Assembly (NCBI GenBank): GCA_018241405.1
Contig: JAFEDY010000008.1
Location: 2,456-66,455, forward strand
Direction of reading: 5' to 3'
Origin: Pseudomonadota bacterium
GTDB taxonomy: Bacteria; Pseudomonadota; Gammaproteobacteria; Burkholderiales; Burkholderiaceae_C
Length of the DNA stretch: 64,000 bases
The stretch's first letter is position 1; every line of letters starts with the position of its first letter. Of this stretch, positions 9,569 through 17,863 are shown in pieces. The notes beneath the pieces were generated by a model, which saw only the letters and a list, made by a program, of their open reading frames with translations, had not been told where the DNA came from and ran no database searches. A program made the translations under genes and the position numbers.

Positions 9569-10047
9569 GGGCGCTGCGCGCCATCGGCCTCACCGCCGCC
9601 GGCCTGCTCACGGCCGGCCTGTGCGCGGCCCAGCCCGACAAGATCGGCACGGTGGACACGGCCTTCCAGTGGATAGGGCGCGACCACGACATCATCGTCG
9701 AAGCCTATGACGACCCGCTGGTCAGCGGTGTGAGCTGCTATGTCTCGCGCGCGCGCATCGGCGGCATCAAGGGCACGCTGGGCCTGGCCGAGGACCGCGC
9801 CGAGGCCTCGATCGCCTGCCGCCAGGTGGGGCCCATCAGCTTCACCCAGCCCCTGAAGACCCAGCAGGAGGTCTTCAGCGAGCGCATGTCCCTCCTGTTC
9901 AAGCGCCTGCGCGTGGTGCGCATGGTGGACGCCAAGCGCAACACCCTGGTCTACCTGACCTATTCCGACAAGCTCATCGACGGCTCGCCGCAGAACAGCG
10001 TCACGGCCGTGCCGGTGGACAGGGCAACGCCGATCCCCCTCAAGTAG
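9565..10047 (+). CDS. creA: CreA family exported protein
   Basis: A 160-residue protein with a Sec-type signal peptide (about residues 1-22, ending LCAAQ) and the CreA core: KIGTVDTAFQWIGRDHDI, DDPLVSGVSCYVSRA, a CRQVGPI segment and FKRLRVVRMVD. CreA is a periplasmic protein of unknown function. The ATG overlaps the cphA stop codon (ATGA), so translation is coupled to cphA. A longer frame opening at 9475 lies inside cphA and is rejected, because the signal peptide begins exactly at 9565. Confidence 0.9.
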   Translation: MRALRAIGLTAAGLLTAGLCAAQPDKIGTVDTAFQWIGRDHDIIVEAYDDPLVSGVSCYVSRARIGGIKGTLGLAEDRAEASIACRQVGPISFTQPLKTQQEVFSERMSLLFKRLRVVRMVDAKRNTLVYLTYSDKLIDGSPQNSVTAVPVDRATPIPLK

Positions 10048-10173
10048 GCCGGCGAACAGGGCGATTGCGCCACCGGCGCCAACAAAAGCCCGTCGCCCCA
10101 GCGCACGCCGGGGTCCAGGTGCCCCGACTCCCTGGATTCCGGCCTTCGCCGCAATAAGGCGGCGTAAATAGCA

Positions 10174-10860
10174 TCACGGCTGCTGCGCCGCGATCTGCCG
10201 CAGCGCCTGCTCGAACGCCTCGACCGGCTGGCCACCCTGGATCAGGTGGCGGTCGTTGACGATCACCGCCGGCACCGAGTGGACGCCCTGGCCCTGGTAG
10301 AAGGCTTCACGCTCGCGCACGGCGTCGGCATATTCGCCGGACTGCAGCACCGCACGGGCGCGCGCCTCGTCCAACCCCAGCGCCTCGTCCAGCCCCAGCG
10401 CACCGACCAGGCGCAGCAGCACGGCCGGGTCTGAGGGGTTCTCGCCGTCGCTGAAATAGCTCCTGAACAGCGCCTGCTTGAACGCCAGCTGCTGGCCCGC
10501 CGCGCCCTCCTCGCCCAGCCAGTGCAGCAGGCGGTGCGCGTCAAAGGTGTTGTAGATATGCGTGCGCTGCGGGCTGAACGCAAAGCCCAGGGCCGCGCCG
10601 CGCGCCGCAATCTGCCGGTGCGTCTGCTCCAGCTGCTCGCGCGTGGCGCCGTACTTGCCGGCCAGGTGGGCCAACAGATCCTCGCCCTGCGGCCCCATGC
10701 CGGGGTTGAGCTCGAAGGGCTGGAAATGCCAGTCGAGCCGCACCTGGCCAGCCAGCCGATCGGCCGCCTGCGTGAGCGCGGCCAGGCCGATGGCACACCA
10801 GGGGCAGACCACGTCGGAGACGAAGTCGATCTTCAGCGTGACGGGGACGGTGGCAGGCAT
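10174..10860 (-). CDS. DsbA/FrnE-like thiol oxidoreductase
   Basis: This 228-residue cytosolic protein has a thioredoxin-fold DsbA domain. The CPWC active site lies at residues 19-22 after the strand KIDFVSDVVC, and the late cis-Pro region reads GVHSVPAVIVND. It lacks a signal peptide, unlike periplasmic DsbA, and matches FrnE-type members. The helical insertion carries a small duplication (LGLDEA twice) encoded by two near-identical 18-bp units. It ends 15 bases upstream of nothing obvious and starts 15 bases after the folE stop, so it may be cotranscribed with folE. The substrate is unknown. Confidence 0.85.
   Translation of the reverse strand: MPATVPVTLKIDFVSDVVCPWCAIGLAALTQAADRLAGQVRLDWHFQPFELNPGMGPQGEDLLAHLAGKYGATREQLEQTHRQIAARGAALGFAFSPQRTHIYNTFDAHRLLHWLGEEGAAGQQLAFKQALFRSYFSDGENPSDPAVLLRLVGALGLDEALGLDEARARAVLQSGEYADAVREREAFYQGQGVHSVPAVIVNDRHLIQGGQPVEAFEQALRQIAAQQP
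10363..10398. repeat. 18-bp tandem duplication inside the FrnE-like gene
   Basis: Two adjacent 18-bp units (10363-10380 and 10381-10398) differ at one base and encode the repeated hexapeptide LGLDEA. They are in frame, so the gene is not disrupted. This is likely a recent slippage event. Confidence 0.75.
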
Positions 10861-10875
10861 GCGTTCTTTCGGAAA

Positions 10876-11598
10876 TTATGGGCGGCCATTGTCGCGCAGC
10901 AGGCTCAGGAACTCGCGCCGCAGGGAGTCGTTGGTCAGGAAGGCGCCGCGCATCACCGAGTTCTTCATCAGCGCCCCGTCGTCCTTCACGCCGCGCCAAT
11001 GCATGCACATGTGGCTGGCCTGCATGACCACGGCCAGGCCCTCGGGCTGCACGCGCTGCTGCAGCGCGTCGGCCAGCATGACGATGGCCTCCTCCTGGAT
11101 CTGCGGGCGGTTCATGATCCATTCGCACAGCCGCGCATATTTGGACAGGCCGATCAGGTCGGACTCTGCGCTCGGCAGAATGCCTATCCACACCTGCCCC
11201 AGGATGGGGCACAGGTGGTGCGAGCAGGCGCTGCGCACGCGTATCGGGCCGACCACCATCAGCTCATTGAGCTGCGAGACGTTGGGGAAGGCCGTTGCGG
11301 CGGGCGCGGCCTCGTAGCGGCCCTTGAACACCTCGCTCACAAACATCTTGGCCACGCGCCGCGCGGTGTCTGCGGTGTTGTGGTCATTGGCGGTGTCGAT
11401 GACCAGCGCGTGCAACACCTGCTGCATGTGCGCCTGCACCTCGTCGCGCAGCTCCTGCAGTTCCCCGTCGCGGATGAACTCGGCAATGTTGTCATTGGCG
11501 TGGTAGCGCCGCCCGGCCTGCTGCAGGCGGTAGCGTATGCGGTCGGAGGCGCTCATGCGCTGGGCGATGTCCTGGGGGGCCTGGAGTACTGCGGTCAT
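10876..11598 (-). CDS. folE: GTP cyclohydrolase I
   Basis: A 240-residue enzyme converting GTP to 7,8-dihydroneopterin triphosphate, the first step of tetrahydrofolate and pterin synthesis. Family motifs visible are ARRVAKMFVSEVFKG, the zinc and substrate loop SACSHHLCPILGQVWIGI, IGLSKYARLCEW and the C-terminal SHMCMHWRGVKDDGALMKNS. The zinc ligands Cys and His are retained, although the loop has CSHH instead of the more common CEHH. The start at 11598 is preferred over 11655 because AAGGA lies 7-11 bases upstream and the extra N-terminus is Pro-rich and non-conserved. Confidence 0.95.
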   Translation of the reverse strand: MTAVLQAPQDIAQRMSASDRIRYRLQQAGRRYHANDNIAEFIRDGELQELRDEVQAHMQQVLHALVIDTANDHNTADTARRVAKMFVSEVFKGRYEAAPAATAFPNVSQLNELMVVGPIRVRSACSHHLCPILGQVWIGILPSAESDLIGLSKYARLCEWIMNRPQIQEEAIVMLADALQQRVQPEGLAVVMQASHMCMHWRGVKDDGALMKNSVMRGAFLTNDSLRREFLSLLRDNGRP

Positions 11599-11623
11599 GG
11601 TAAGTCCTTGGTTCCAGTCCGGC

Positions 11624-12346
11624 TTACCTGGTGAACCTGGCGGGGAAGGCGGCAATCAGGCCCGCGCTCAGCGCATCGGCCATGTGCAGCATGTGGGCCT
11701 CGGCCTTGCCGTATTCGGCAATGCCCTCGGCGTACTTGCCCTGCAGCACGGCCGTGGCGTAGACCAGCGTGGTGTCGATATGGCCCTTCATCATGGCGCG
11801 CACCTCGTCCTGCTTCCAGTTCGGGTTGGCCTTGGCCAGGAAGTCGGCAATCTCCTGCGCGTTGGCGTAGGCCGCGGCCACCGCCTTGTCCAGCGCCGTC
11901 TTGTCGTTGCCGGCCTTGGCCTGCTTGACAATCTCCACGGCGCCGGCGATGTGCTCCTTGAGCAACCCGGTCAGCGCATTGCCGGCGGCCTCGCCATAGA
12001 ACGGCTTGATGGCATTGCCGATGTCCTCCTGGTTCTGCAGCAGGCGCGCGGCCGTGGCGTCAAAGGCCTGGGGGTTGGAAATGAAGGCCGTGACGGCCGC
12101 GTAGGTCCACTCCATGTGCTGGGCCCACAGGGTCTGCATGCCCGAGTACAGCGCGCTCATGCTGGCCGTGCGCAGGGCCGCGGCCTGCGGGCGCGTGGCG
12201 GCATGGGCCTCGTGGGCCAGCACCGGGTTCGATGCGCCCATGGCCGCGGCGGCCAGGGCCAAAGCCATGCCCGAGAGCAGGCGGCGGGACAGGCCGGCAC
12301 GCGTGGCGGTCTGGGTGCGGGCGGTGGTGGATGCGGTGGCGGTCAT
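11624..12346 (-). CDS. exported helical protein of unknown function
   Basis: A 240-residue protein with an N-terminal signal peptide (Arg-rich start, hydrophobic stretch [16 protein letters not shown], likely cleavage after VLAHEAHA). The mature part is predicted all-helical and Ala-rich. It has conserved-looking segments [46 protein letters not shown] and [12 protein letters not shown]. The spaced His residues in helices ([17 protein letters not shown]) suggest a four-helix bundle that might bind a ligand or metal; this is speculation. The start at 12346 has GGAGAAG just upstream. It lies 25 bases ahead of folE. I do not recognise a named function. Confidence 0.7.
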   Translation of the reverse strand: MTATASTTARTQTATRAGLSRRLLSGMALALAAAAMGASNPVLAHEAHAATRPQAAALRTASMSALYSGMQTLWAQHMEWTYAAVTAFISNPQAFDATAARLLQNQEDIGNAIKPFYGEAAGNALTGLLKEHIAGAVEIVKQAKAGNDKTALDKAVAAAYANAQEIADFLAKANPNWKQDEVRAMMKGHIDTTLVYATAVLQGKYAEGIAEYGKAEAHMLHMADALSAGLIAAFPARFTR

Positions 12347-12565
12347 GGTCTTCTCCAGTCGTTGCGGGGTTGAAATTCGGCGCCTTGTCGGCGTCTTGCC
12401 CATTCGATGCAGCGGCGTTGGCGCCCGTTCCCAGTTCTTCCACGCTTCGTGGTCTCCTGCACACGCGCCCGCACCACGGCGCGTGAGAAGATCGCGGCAG
12501 GAATCGATGGCATTGCACCACGCCGGCACGGGGCCGGACCTGGGCAGCAAGTGCCGGGCACGGGC

Positions 12566-14344
12566 ATGGGATCAGGCATGTGGGGTTGGTGGAAGAACAA
12601 GGAGCAACGCCAGGCGCAGGAACTGCAGCGCCTGCAGGCACAGTTGCATGCGGCGCAGGCCGAACAGCGCCTGGCCGATGTGGTGTTCCAGATTCCGGTG
12701 GCTGTGCTGGTGACCAGCGCACGCGGCGTGATCGAGCGCATCAACGCGGCCTTCACCCAGCTCACAGGCTACGCGCCCGATGAGGTCGTCGGCAAGACGC
12801 CCTGGCTGCTGCGCTCGGGCCACCACGACGAGGCGTTTTACGTGGCCATGCGCGCCAGCATCCAGCAAACCGGGCGCTGGCAAGGCGAAATCTGGGATCG
12901 CCACAAGGACGGCAGCATCATCCCCAAATGGATGACCATCACCGCCGTGGCCGATGCACAAGGCCAGCCCACGCATTTTGTGGCCACCTACGTCGATATC
13001 TCGGAGCGCAAGCGCGCCGAAGAAGAGAGGCACCGGCTCGCGTTCTACGATGCCCTGACGCGCCTGCCCAACCGCACGCTGGCACTGGAGCGGCTGCAGC
13101 TCGCCATCAGCGCCAGCGCGCGCAGCAGCGTGCACGGCGCGGTGCTGCTCATCGACCTCGATGACTTCAGGCGCATCAACGACAGCGCCGGCCACGCCCA
13201 GGGTGATGTGCTGCTGCAGCAGGTGGCCGAGCGGCTGCTTGCCTGCGTGGACGCAGAGGACACGGTCGCGCGCATGGGCGGCGACGAATTCCTGCTGGTG
13301 CTGGCCGAGGCCTGCACCAGCGCCGAAAAAGCCGCCGCCCACATCGAACAGCTGGCCGCCAGGGTGCTGCACGCACTGGGGCAGGACTATCTGCTGGGCG
13401 GCGACAGGTTCCGCTGCGGCGCCAGCATAGGCGCCGCCCTGTTTGCCAAGGGCGCGCCGCCCGCGCAGGACGTGGTCAAGCAGGCCGAGCTGGCCATGTA
13501 CCAGGCCAAGCAGGAAGGCGGCGGCAAGCTGCACTTTTTCGATGCGGCGCTGGAGCAGGCCGTGGCGCGCCGCGTGCAGCTGGAGCGCGAGCTCGACGAA
13601 GCCCTGGCGCAAGGCCATCTGGCACTGCACTACCAGCCACAGGTGGCGCCCGGTGGCCAGGTGGTGGGCGCCGAGGCACTGGTGCGCTGGCGACACCCCG
13701 AGCGGGGGCTGGTCAGCCCCGGCGAATTCATACCGCTGGCCGAGGACACGGGGCAGATCCTGCCGCTGGGCGCCTGGGTGCTGCAAACGGCCTGCGACCA
13801 GCTCGCGGCCTGGGCGGGGCAGCCGCACACGGCGAACCTCACGCTGGCGGTGAACGTCAGCGCCCTGCAGTTTGGGCAGAGTGATTTTGTCGCCCAGGTG
13901 GCGCAGGCCATCGAGCGCAGCGGTGCGCGGCCGCAGCTGCTCAAGCTGGAGCTGACCGAGAGCATGCTGGTGGACGATGTGGACGGCGTGATAGCCAAGA
14001 TGCATGCGCTGCGCGCGCTGGGCCTGCGCCTGTCGCTCGACGATTTCGGCACCGGCTATTCGTCGCTGGCCTACCTGCGGCGCATGCCGATCGACCAGCT
14101 CAAGATCGACCAATCATTCGTGCGCGACCTGCTGCAGGACGCCAACGCCATGGCCATTGCGCGCTCCGTCGCGGCCCTGGGCCACAGCCTGGGCCTGGAC
14201 GTGGTGGCCGAAGGCGTGGAAACCGCAGCCCAGCGCGACGCCCTGGCCGATCTGGGCTGCGCAAGCTACCAGGGCTACTTTTTTGGCCGCCCGGTGGCGC
14301 TGCCCGAGTTTGAGGCCTGGCTGGCGCGGCTGGCTGCGCCATAG
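12566..14344 (+). CDS. PAS-GGDEF-EAL cyclic-di-GMP signalling protein
   Basis: About 592 residues with a short N-terminal coiled coil (about 8-35, [20 protein letters not shown]). A PAS domain follows (about 36-155, with [24 protein letters not shown]). The GGDEF domain (about 165-320) has an intact GGDEF at 238-242, and the EAL domain (about 335-590) has EALVRW at 370 and [10 protein letters not shown]. Both catalytic signatures are intact, but no RxxD inhibitory site is seen five residues before GGDEF. No membrane segment is visible, so sensing is likely cytosolic. The exact start is uncertain: ATG codons at 12566 and 12578 are both possible and neither has a strong Shine-Dalgarno sequence. 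Control of polysaccharide by c-di-GMP is plausible but not shown. Confidence 0.9.
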   Translation: MGSGMWGWWKNKEQRQAQELQRLQAQLHAAQAEQRLADVVFQIPVAVLVTSARGVIERINAAFTQLTGYAPDEVVGKTPWLLRSGHHDEAFYVAMRASIQQTGRWQGEIWDRHKDGSIIPKWMTITAVADAQGQPTHFVATYVDISERKRAEEERHRLAFYDALTRLPNRTLALERLQLAISASARSSVHGAVLLIDLDDFRRINDSAGHAQGDVLLQQVAERLLACVDAEDTVARMGGDEFLLVLAEACTSAEKAAAHIEQLAARVLHALGQDYLLGGDRFRCGASIGAALFAKGAPPAQDVVKQAELAMYQAKQEGGGKLHFFDAALEQAVARRVQLERELDEALAQGHLALHYQPQVAPGGQVVGAEALVRWRHPERGLVSPGEFIPLAEDTGQILPLGAWVLQTACDQLAAWAGQPHTANLTLAVNVSALQFGQSDFVAQVAQAIERSGARPQLLKLELTESMLVDDVDGVIAKMHALRALGLRLSLDDFGTGYSSLAYLRRMPIDQLKIDQSFVRDLLQDANAMAIARSVAALGHSLGLDVVAEGVETAAQRDALADLGCASYQGYFFGRPVALPEFEAWLARLAAP

Positions 14345-14366
14345 CAGCACCAGGCCCGCGTCACGA

Positions 14367-15077
14367 TCACGGCGCATGCTGCGCACGCCTGCGTGCCAGC
14401 ACCCCGGCCACGATGCGGTCGCAGCGCGCGCCGTCGAACGCGAAGGCATCGGCCAGCGTGACGTCGATGGCGCTTGCCAGCCCCTCGCGCAGCAGGCTGC
14501 GCGCGCGAAAGAAGCGCGTGCGCACCGTGGCCTCGGGTATCTGCAGCACCTCGGCCACCTCCTCCACGCTCATCTCTTCCACGCCGCGCAGCATGAACAC
14601 GGTGCGAAAGGCATCGGGCAGCAGGTCGATGCGCGCCTCCAGCAGCCGGCGTAGCTCGGCGCGCATGGCGATGCGCTCGGGGCCGTGCTCGCCGTCCTCG
14701 GTGAGCGCGTCCTGGATATGGTGGTCAGGGCTGGTCATGGCGGCATCCAAGGGAATCACATCAGCACCCGAGAGCATGTTCCTGCGTCGCAGGCGCCCCA
14801 GGGCTTCGTTGGCCACGATGCGCACCAGCCAGGTGGACAGCCGGGCGTCGGCGCGAAAACCGGCCAGCGCGTCCCAGGCGCGCAGATAGGCGTCCTGCAG
14901 CGCGTCCTCGGCCTCCTCGTCGCTCTTGAGGATCGCGCGCGCGGTGCGAAACAGCTGGCGGTTGTGGCGGCGCATGATGGCTTCGAACGCGGCCGCGTCG
15001 CCCACAGCGGCGCGGCCCACGAGCTCGATGTCTGGCGTATCGCCGGTGATGGGTAAATGGTGCAGTTGCTGGTGCAT
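14367..15077 (-). CDS. ECF-type RNA polymerase sigma factor
   Basis: A 236-residue sigma-70 family member. Region 2 covers about 20-100, with RQLFRTARAILKSDEEAEDALQDAYLRAW and the -10 recognition helix ending STWLVRIVANEALGRLRRR. Region 4 covers about 150-200, with LPDAFRTVFMLRGVEEMSVEEVAEVLQIPEATVRTRFFRAR. The start at 15077 has GGGAGAA upstream; a longer frame to 15416 lacks family similarity. It has about 35 residues beyond region 4. No anti-sigma gene lies next to it; the only minus-strand neighbour downstream is the convergent GGDEF-EAL gene. Confidence 0.92.
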   Translation of the reverse strand: MHQQLHHLPITGDTPDIELVGRAAVGDAAAFEAIMRRHNRQLFRTARAILKSDEEAEDALQDAYLRAWDALAGFRADARLSTWLVRIVANEALGRLRRRNMLSGADVIPLDAAMTSPDHHIQDALTEDGEHGPERIAMRAELRRLLEARIDLLPDAFRTVFMLRGVEEMSVEEVAEVLQIPEATVRTRFFRARSLLREGLASAIDVTLADAFAFDGARCDRIVAGVLARRRAQHAP

Positions 15078-15443
15078 AGGTTCTCCCGTCCATTGGATGC
15101 GCCCTGCGTGGCCCGCGTTCCCGGCCCAGGCGTGCATTGCGCGGCGCGAGTGGCGAACGTATATTGGCACGGCACGCAAGTCGCCAACCGGAGGACAGCA
15201 TGTGCGTTGACAGGATGATTTCCGCCGTCCAGGCCCACCCGGCCGTGAAGAAGGTCGATGGCCGGCCCTCACGACAGTCCGGGGCGCCAGTGAAGGCGCA
15301 CCGTGAAAAGGCCAATGCCACGCGGCGGCCCGGGGTGCAACCCATGGCATGGGCCCTGGTGCAAAACGCGGTTGCGGCCGCACGCCGTCCCTGCCAGTCT
15401 TAGCCCCTCCCCCCATCCACCCCAGCCCACCAGGAGTCGCACC
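15078..15443. other. 366-bp spacer between divergent sigma factor and hydrolase genes
   Basis: This spacer must hold promoters for both neighbours. I can only point to an AT-rich patch (CGAACGTATATTGGCAC near 15156-15172) that could be a -10 region. It also holds the small open frame listed separately at 15200-15403. Confidence 0.4.
15200..15403 (+). CDS. possible small protein, 67 aa
   Basis: The frame starts with ATG at 15200, preceded by a strong Shine-Dalgarno GGAGGA with 4 bases to the start codon. It encodes a basic peptide beginning MCVDRMISAVQAHPAVKKVD, rich in Arg, Ala and Pro. It ends 40 bases before the hydrolase gene. I recognise no family, and high-GC DNA produces such frames by chance. 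The ribosome-binding site is the main reason to list it. Confidence 0.3.
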   Translation: MCVDRMISAVQAHPAVKKVDGRPSRQSGAPVKAHREKANATRRPGVQPMAWALVQNAVAAARRPCQS

Positions 15444-17009
15444 ATGGCCAACTCAAACGCTCCGTTCTTCCCCATCATCTACGTGCGTGGCTATGCCATG
15501 ACCACGCGCGAGCAGGACGAGACCACGGCCGATCCGTTCTGCGGCTTCAACCTGGGCTCGACGGTGTTCCGCGCGACGCCCGACAAGAACCTGCCGGCCA
15601 GGAAGTTCATCTTCGAGTCCCCGGTGCTGCGGCTGATGTCCGACTTTAGTTATGGCGACGTCTACGACAATGGCCTGGACATCATGGACAGCGACTGGGA
15701 GGGCAGCATCTCCAGCCGCTCCATCGTCATCTACCGCTACTACGAGCAGGCGTCCGCTCTGCTGGGCAGCGGCCAGACACCGGACATCTCGCATTTCGCC
15801 CAGGGGCTGAGCGAGCTGATCCTGCGCGTGCGTGACCTGGTCTGCGCCAATGCGGCCAACCAGGTGGCCGCCGAGGACTTCCGCTGCATCCTCGTGGCGC
15901 ATTCCATGGGCGGCCTGGTGTGCCGCGCCTTCCTGCAAAACCCCGACCTGGGCGACGCACAGGCGCGCGCCAGTGTGGACAAGGTCTTCACCTACGCCAC
16001 GCCGCACAACGGCATCGACGTTGCCGGCATCAACGTGCCGCAGTGGCTCAGTGCCGCGGACATGAACAACTTCAACCGCGACAACATGGCCCAGTACCTG
16101 AAGCTGGACGCGCTCTACCAAAAGACCGGGCGCGTGGACTGGCTGCCCGAGGACGCCTTCCCGTCCGAGCGTTTCTTCTGCATGGTGGGCACCAACCGCG
16201 CGGACTACGAGGTGGCGCTGGGCCTGTCGCGCGCCTTCGCCGGCCATGGCAGCGACGGGCTGGTGCGCATAGAAAACGCCTCGGTCTGGGGCGTGAACGT
16301 CAAGGGCCAGGTGTCAAGCCCCAGCGCCACGGCCTACGCCTACCGCTCGCACTCGGGCTATTTCGGTATCGTCAACAGCGAGGAGTCCTACCAGAACCTG
16401 ACGCGCTTCCTGTTTGGCGACGTGCGCGTGGACATTTGGCTGGACATAGCCTCGGTGCAACTGCCGCCCGAGATCCAGGGCAAGGCCGTCAACGCGCTCT
16501 ACCAGTTCGAGCTGCTGGCCTCGCCGCGCGGCAAGCGCTGGTACCTGACGCGCCGCATGGCAGAGGAGGACTCGGTGGCCTGCCGCAACCACCAGGATCT
16601 GATAGACCCGGCGAACAAGGACGCGCGCAGCATCTACCTGTCCACGGCTTTTCTGGCCAACCGCGCGCGGGTCAACCCGGCGCGGCCGTCGCTGGCCTAC
16701 GGCATGACGCTGGGCGTGCGCGTACCCGACTACGAGGTGGATCGCAAGTTCTGGCCCGACGCGCACTACGAGGGCGGCTACCTGTTCCACGACACCGTGG
16801 TCATAGAGATGGTGCCGCCCCAGGTCGCGGGCGATGCCTGGACGGCGAGCTTTGGCTGGCAAAGCGACAAGGTGGGCCAGGCCACCCAGTCCCTGGCCTA
16901 CAAGACGCTCAAGACCGGCAAGCAGGTGATGACGGTGCCCTTTGGCAACAACGGCGCGCCCGGCATCAGCGGAAGTGTGCGCTTCGTCGTATCGGCGTGG
17001 AACGCGTAA
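15444..17009 (+). CDS. alpha/beta hydrolase, esterase/lipase-like
   Basis: A 521-residue protein without an obvious signal peptide. It opens PFFPIIYVRGYAMT (the strand and oxyanion region of lipase-like hydrolases) and carries the nucleophile elbow AHSMGG with Ser near residue 154. That is followed by a PGAP1-like TYATPHNGIDV loop. A later SHSGYFGIVNSEE segment supplies a candidate His. The C-terminal 180 residues look like a separate beta-rich domain. AGGAG lies upstream of the ATG at 15444. The substrate is unknown. Confidence 0.8.
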   Translation: MANSNAPFFPIIYVRGYAMTTREQDETTADPFCGFNLGSTVFRATPDKNLPARKFIFESPVLRLMSDFSYGDVYDNGLDIMDSDWEGSISSRSIVIYRYYEQASALLGSGQTPDISHFAQGLSELILRVRDLVCANAANQVAAEDFRCILVAHSMGGLVCRAFLQNPDLGDAQARASVDKVFTYATPHNGIDVAGINVPQWLSAADMNNFNRDNMAQYLKLDALYQKTGRVDWLPEDAFPSERFFCMVGTNRADYEVALGLSRAFAGHGSDGLVRIENASVWGVNVKGQVSSPSATAYAYRSHSGYFGIVNSEESYQNLTRFLFGDVRVDIWLDIASVQLPPEIQGKAVNALYQFELLASPRGKRWYLTRRMAEEDSVACRNHQDLIDPANKDARSIYLSTAFLANRARVNPARPSLAYGMTLGVRVPDYEVDRKFWPDAHYEGGYLFHDTVVIEMVPPQVAGDAWTASFGWQSDKVGQATQSLAYKTLKTGKQVMTVPFGNNGAPGISGSVRFVVSAWNA

Positions 17010-17032
17010 TGCGCACCATTACAGCCCCGGGG

Positions 17033-17749
17033 TCAGTAACCGAAGAACTCTTCGCTGCGCACGTCGTCCTCGTCCACACCGGCGGCCACCAGGGTGCCCC
17101 GCATGGCCTCGACGAGCGCGGGTGGGCCCGAGACATAGAAGATCGGGTCCGTCAGCCCCGCGATGGCACGCTGCACAAAGGCGCTGTCGATATAGCCCGT
17201 GGCTCCGTCCCAGGTCTGCTGCGAATGCGCCATGTCGGTCATGGTCGCCAGCAGGCGCATATGGGGATTGCGCTGCGCCAGCGCCTGCAGCTCGGCGAGG
17301 AAGGCCGTGTCCTCAGGGCGGCGGTTGGAGTACAGCAGCACCAGGGCCTGCTCGGAGCGCTGCTCGGCGGCATTGCGCAGCATGCTCATGAAGGGCGTGA
17401 TGCCTATGCCGCCGGCAATCAACACGGCCGCGCGCTCGACCTTCTTGTGCAGGGTCAGCGAGCCGAACGGCCCGTCGATCTGCAGACTGACGCCCGGCTC
17501 CAGCGCGGCCAGCGCGCGCTTGTACTTGCTGTCGCGCATGCGTGTGGCAAACACCAGCTCGGCCTCATGCGGCGCGGCCACGATGGAGAAGGCGTGGCTG
17601 CCGTCCTCGCCCTCGGCGCCACCGGGCAGGATGACCTCGAAGGCCTGGCCGGGCCGGAACTCGAAGCCCGCGGGCTTTTCCAGATGGAAGGCCGTGGTGC
17701 CCTGGGCCACGGGTTGTTTGGCAAGCAGCTTGACGGTGTAGGTAGCCAT
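17033..17749 (-). CDS. ferredoxin-reductase-fold FAD/NAD(P)-binding protein
   Basis: A 238-residue two-domain protein. The FAD-binding barrel covers about 1-100, with FEFRPGQAFEVILPG. The NAD(P)-binding domain covers about 105-235, with LIAGGIGITPFMSMLR and the C-terminal YVSGPPALVEAMRGTL and EEFFGY. The usual flavin motif RxYS is altered to HAFS (in DGSHAFSIV), so cofactor binding may differ. No iron-sulfur domain is attached. It ends 23 bases from the convergent hydrolase stop. The partner and substrate are unknown. Confidence 0.85.
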   Translation of the reverse strand: MATYTVKLLAKQPVAQGTTAFHLEKPAGFEFRPGQAFEVILPGGAEGEDGSHAFSIVAAPHEAELVFATRMRDSKYKRALAALEPGVSLQIDGPFGSLTLHKKVERAAVLIAGGIGITPFMSMLRNAAEQRSEQALVLLYSNRRPEDTAFLAELQALAQRNPHMRLLATMTDMAHSQQTWDGATGYIDSAFVQRAIAGLTDPIFYVSGPPALVEAMRGTLVAAGVDEDDVRSEEFFGY

Positions 17750-17863
17750 GGTGCGTCCTCTCGTTGATGGTCATGCACCATTGGATGCGGTGCGTGGCCG
17801 CCATATTCCCGCATTGCCCGCAAAGACGCCATTGGCGCCCCCATGCACCTGAGCGCGCCGTGG

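Noticed and set aside
15920..17767. 615-codon frame overlapping the hydrolase gene on the same strand
   Set aside because: A +1-type shadow of the hydrolase coding sequence, rich in Arg, Ala and Gly, running into antisense of the reductase gene.
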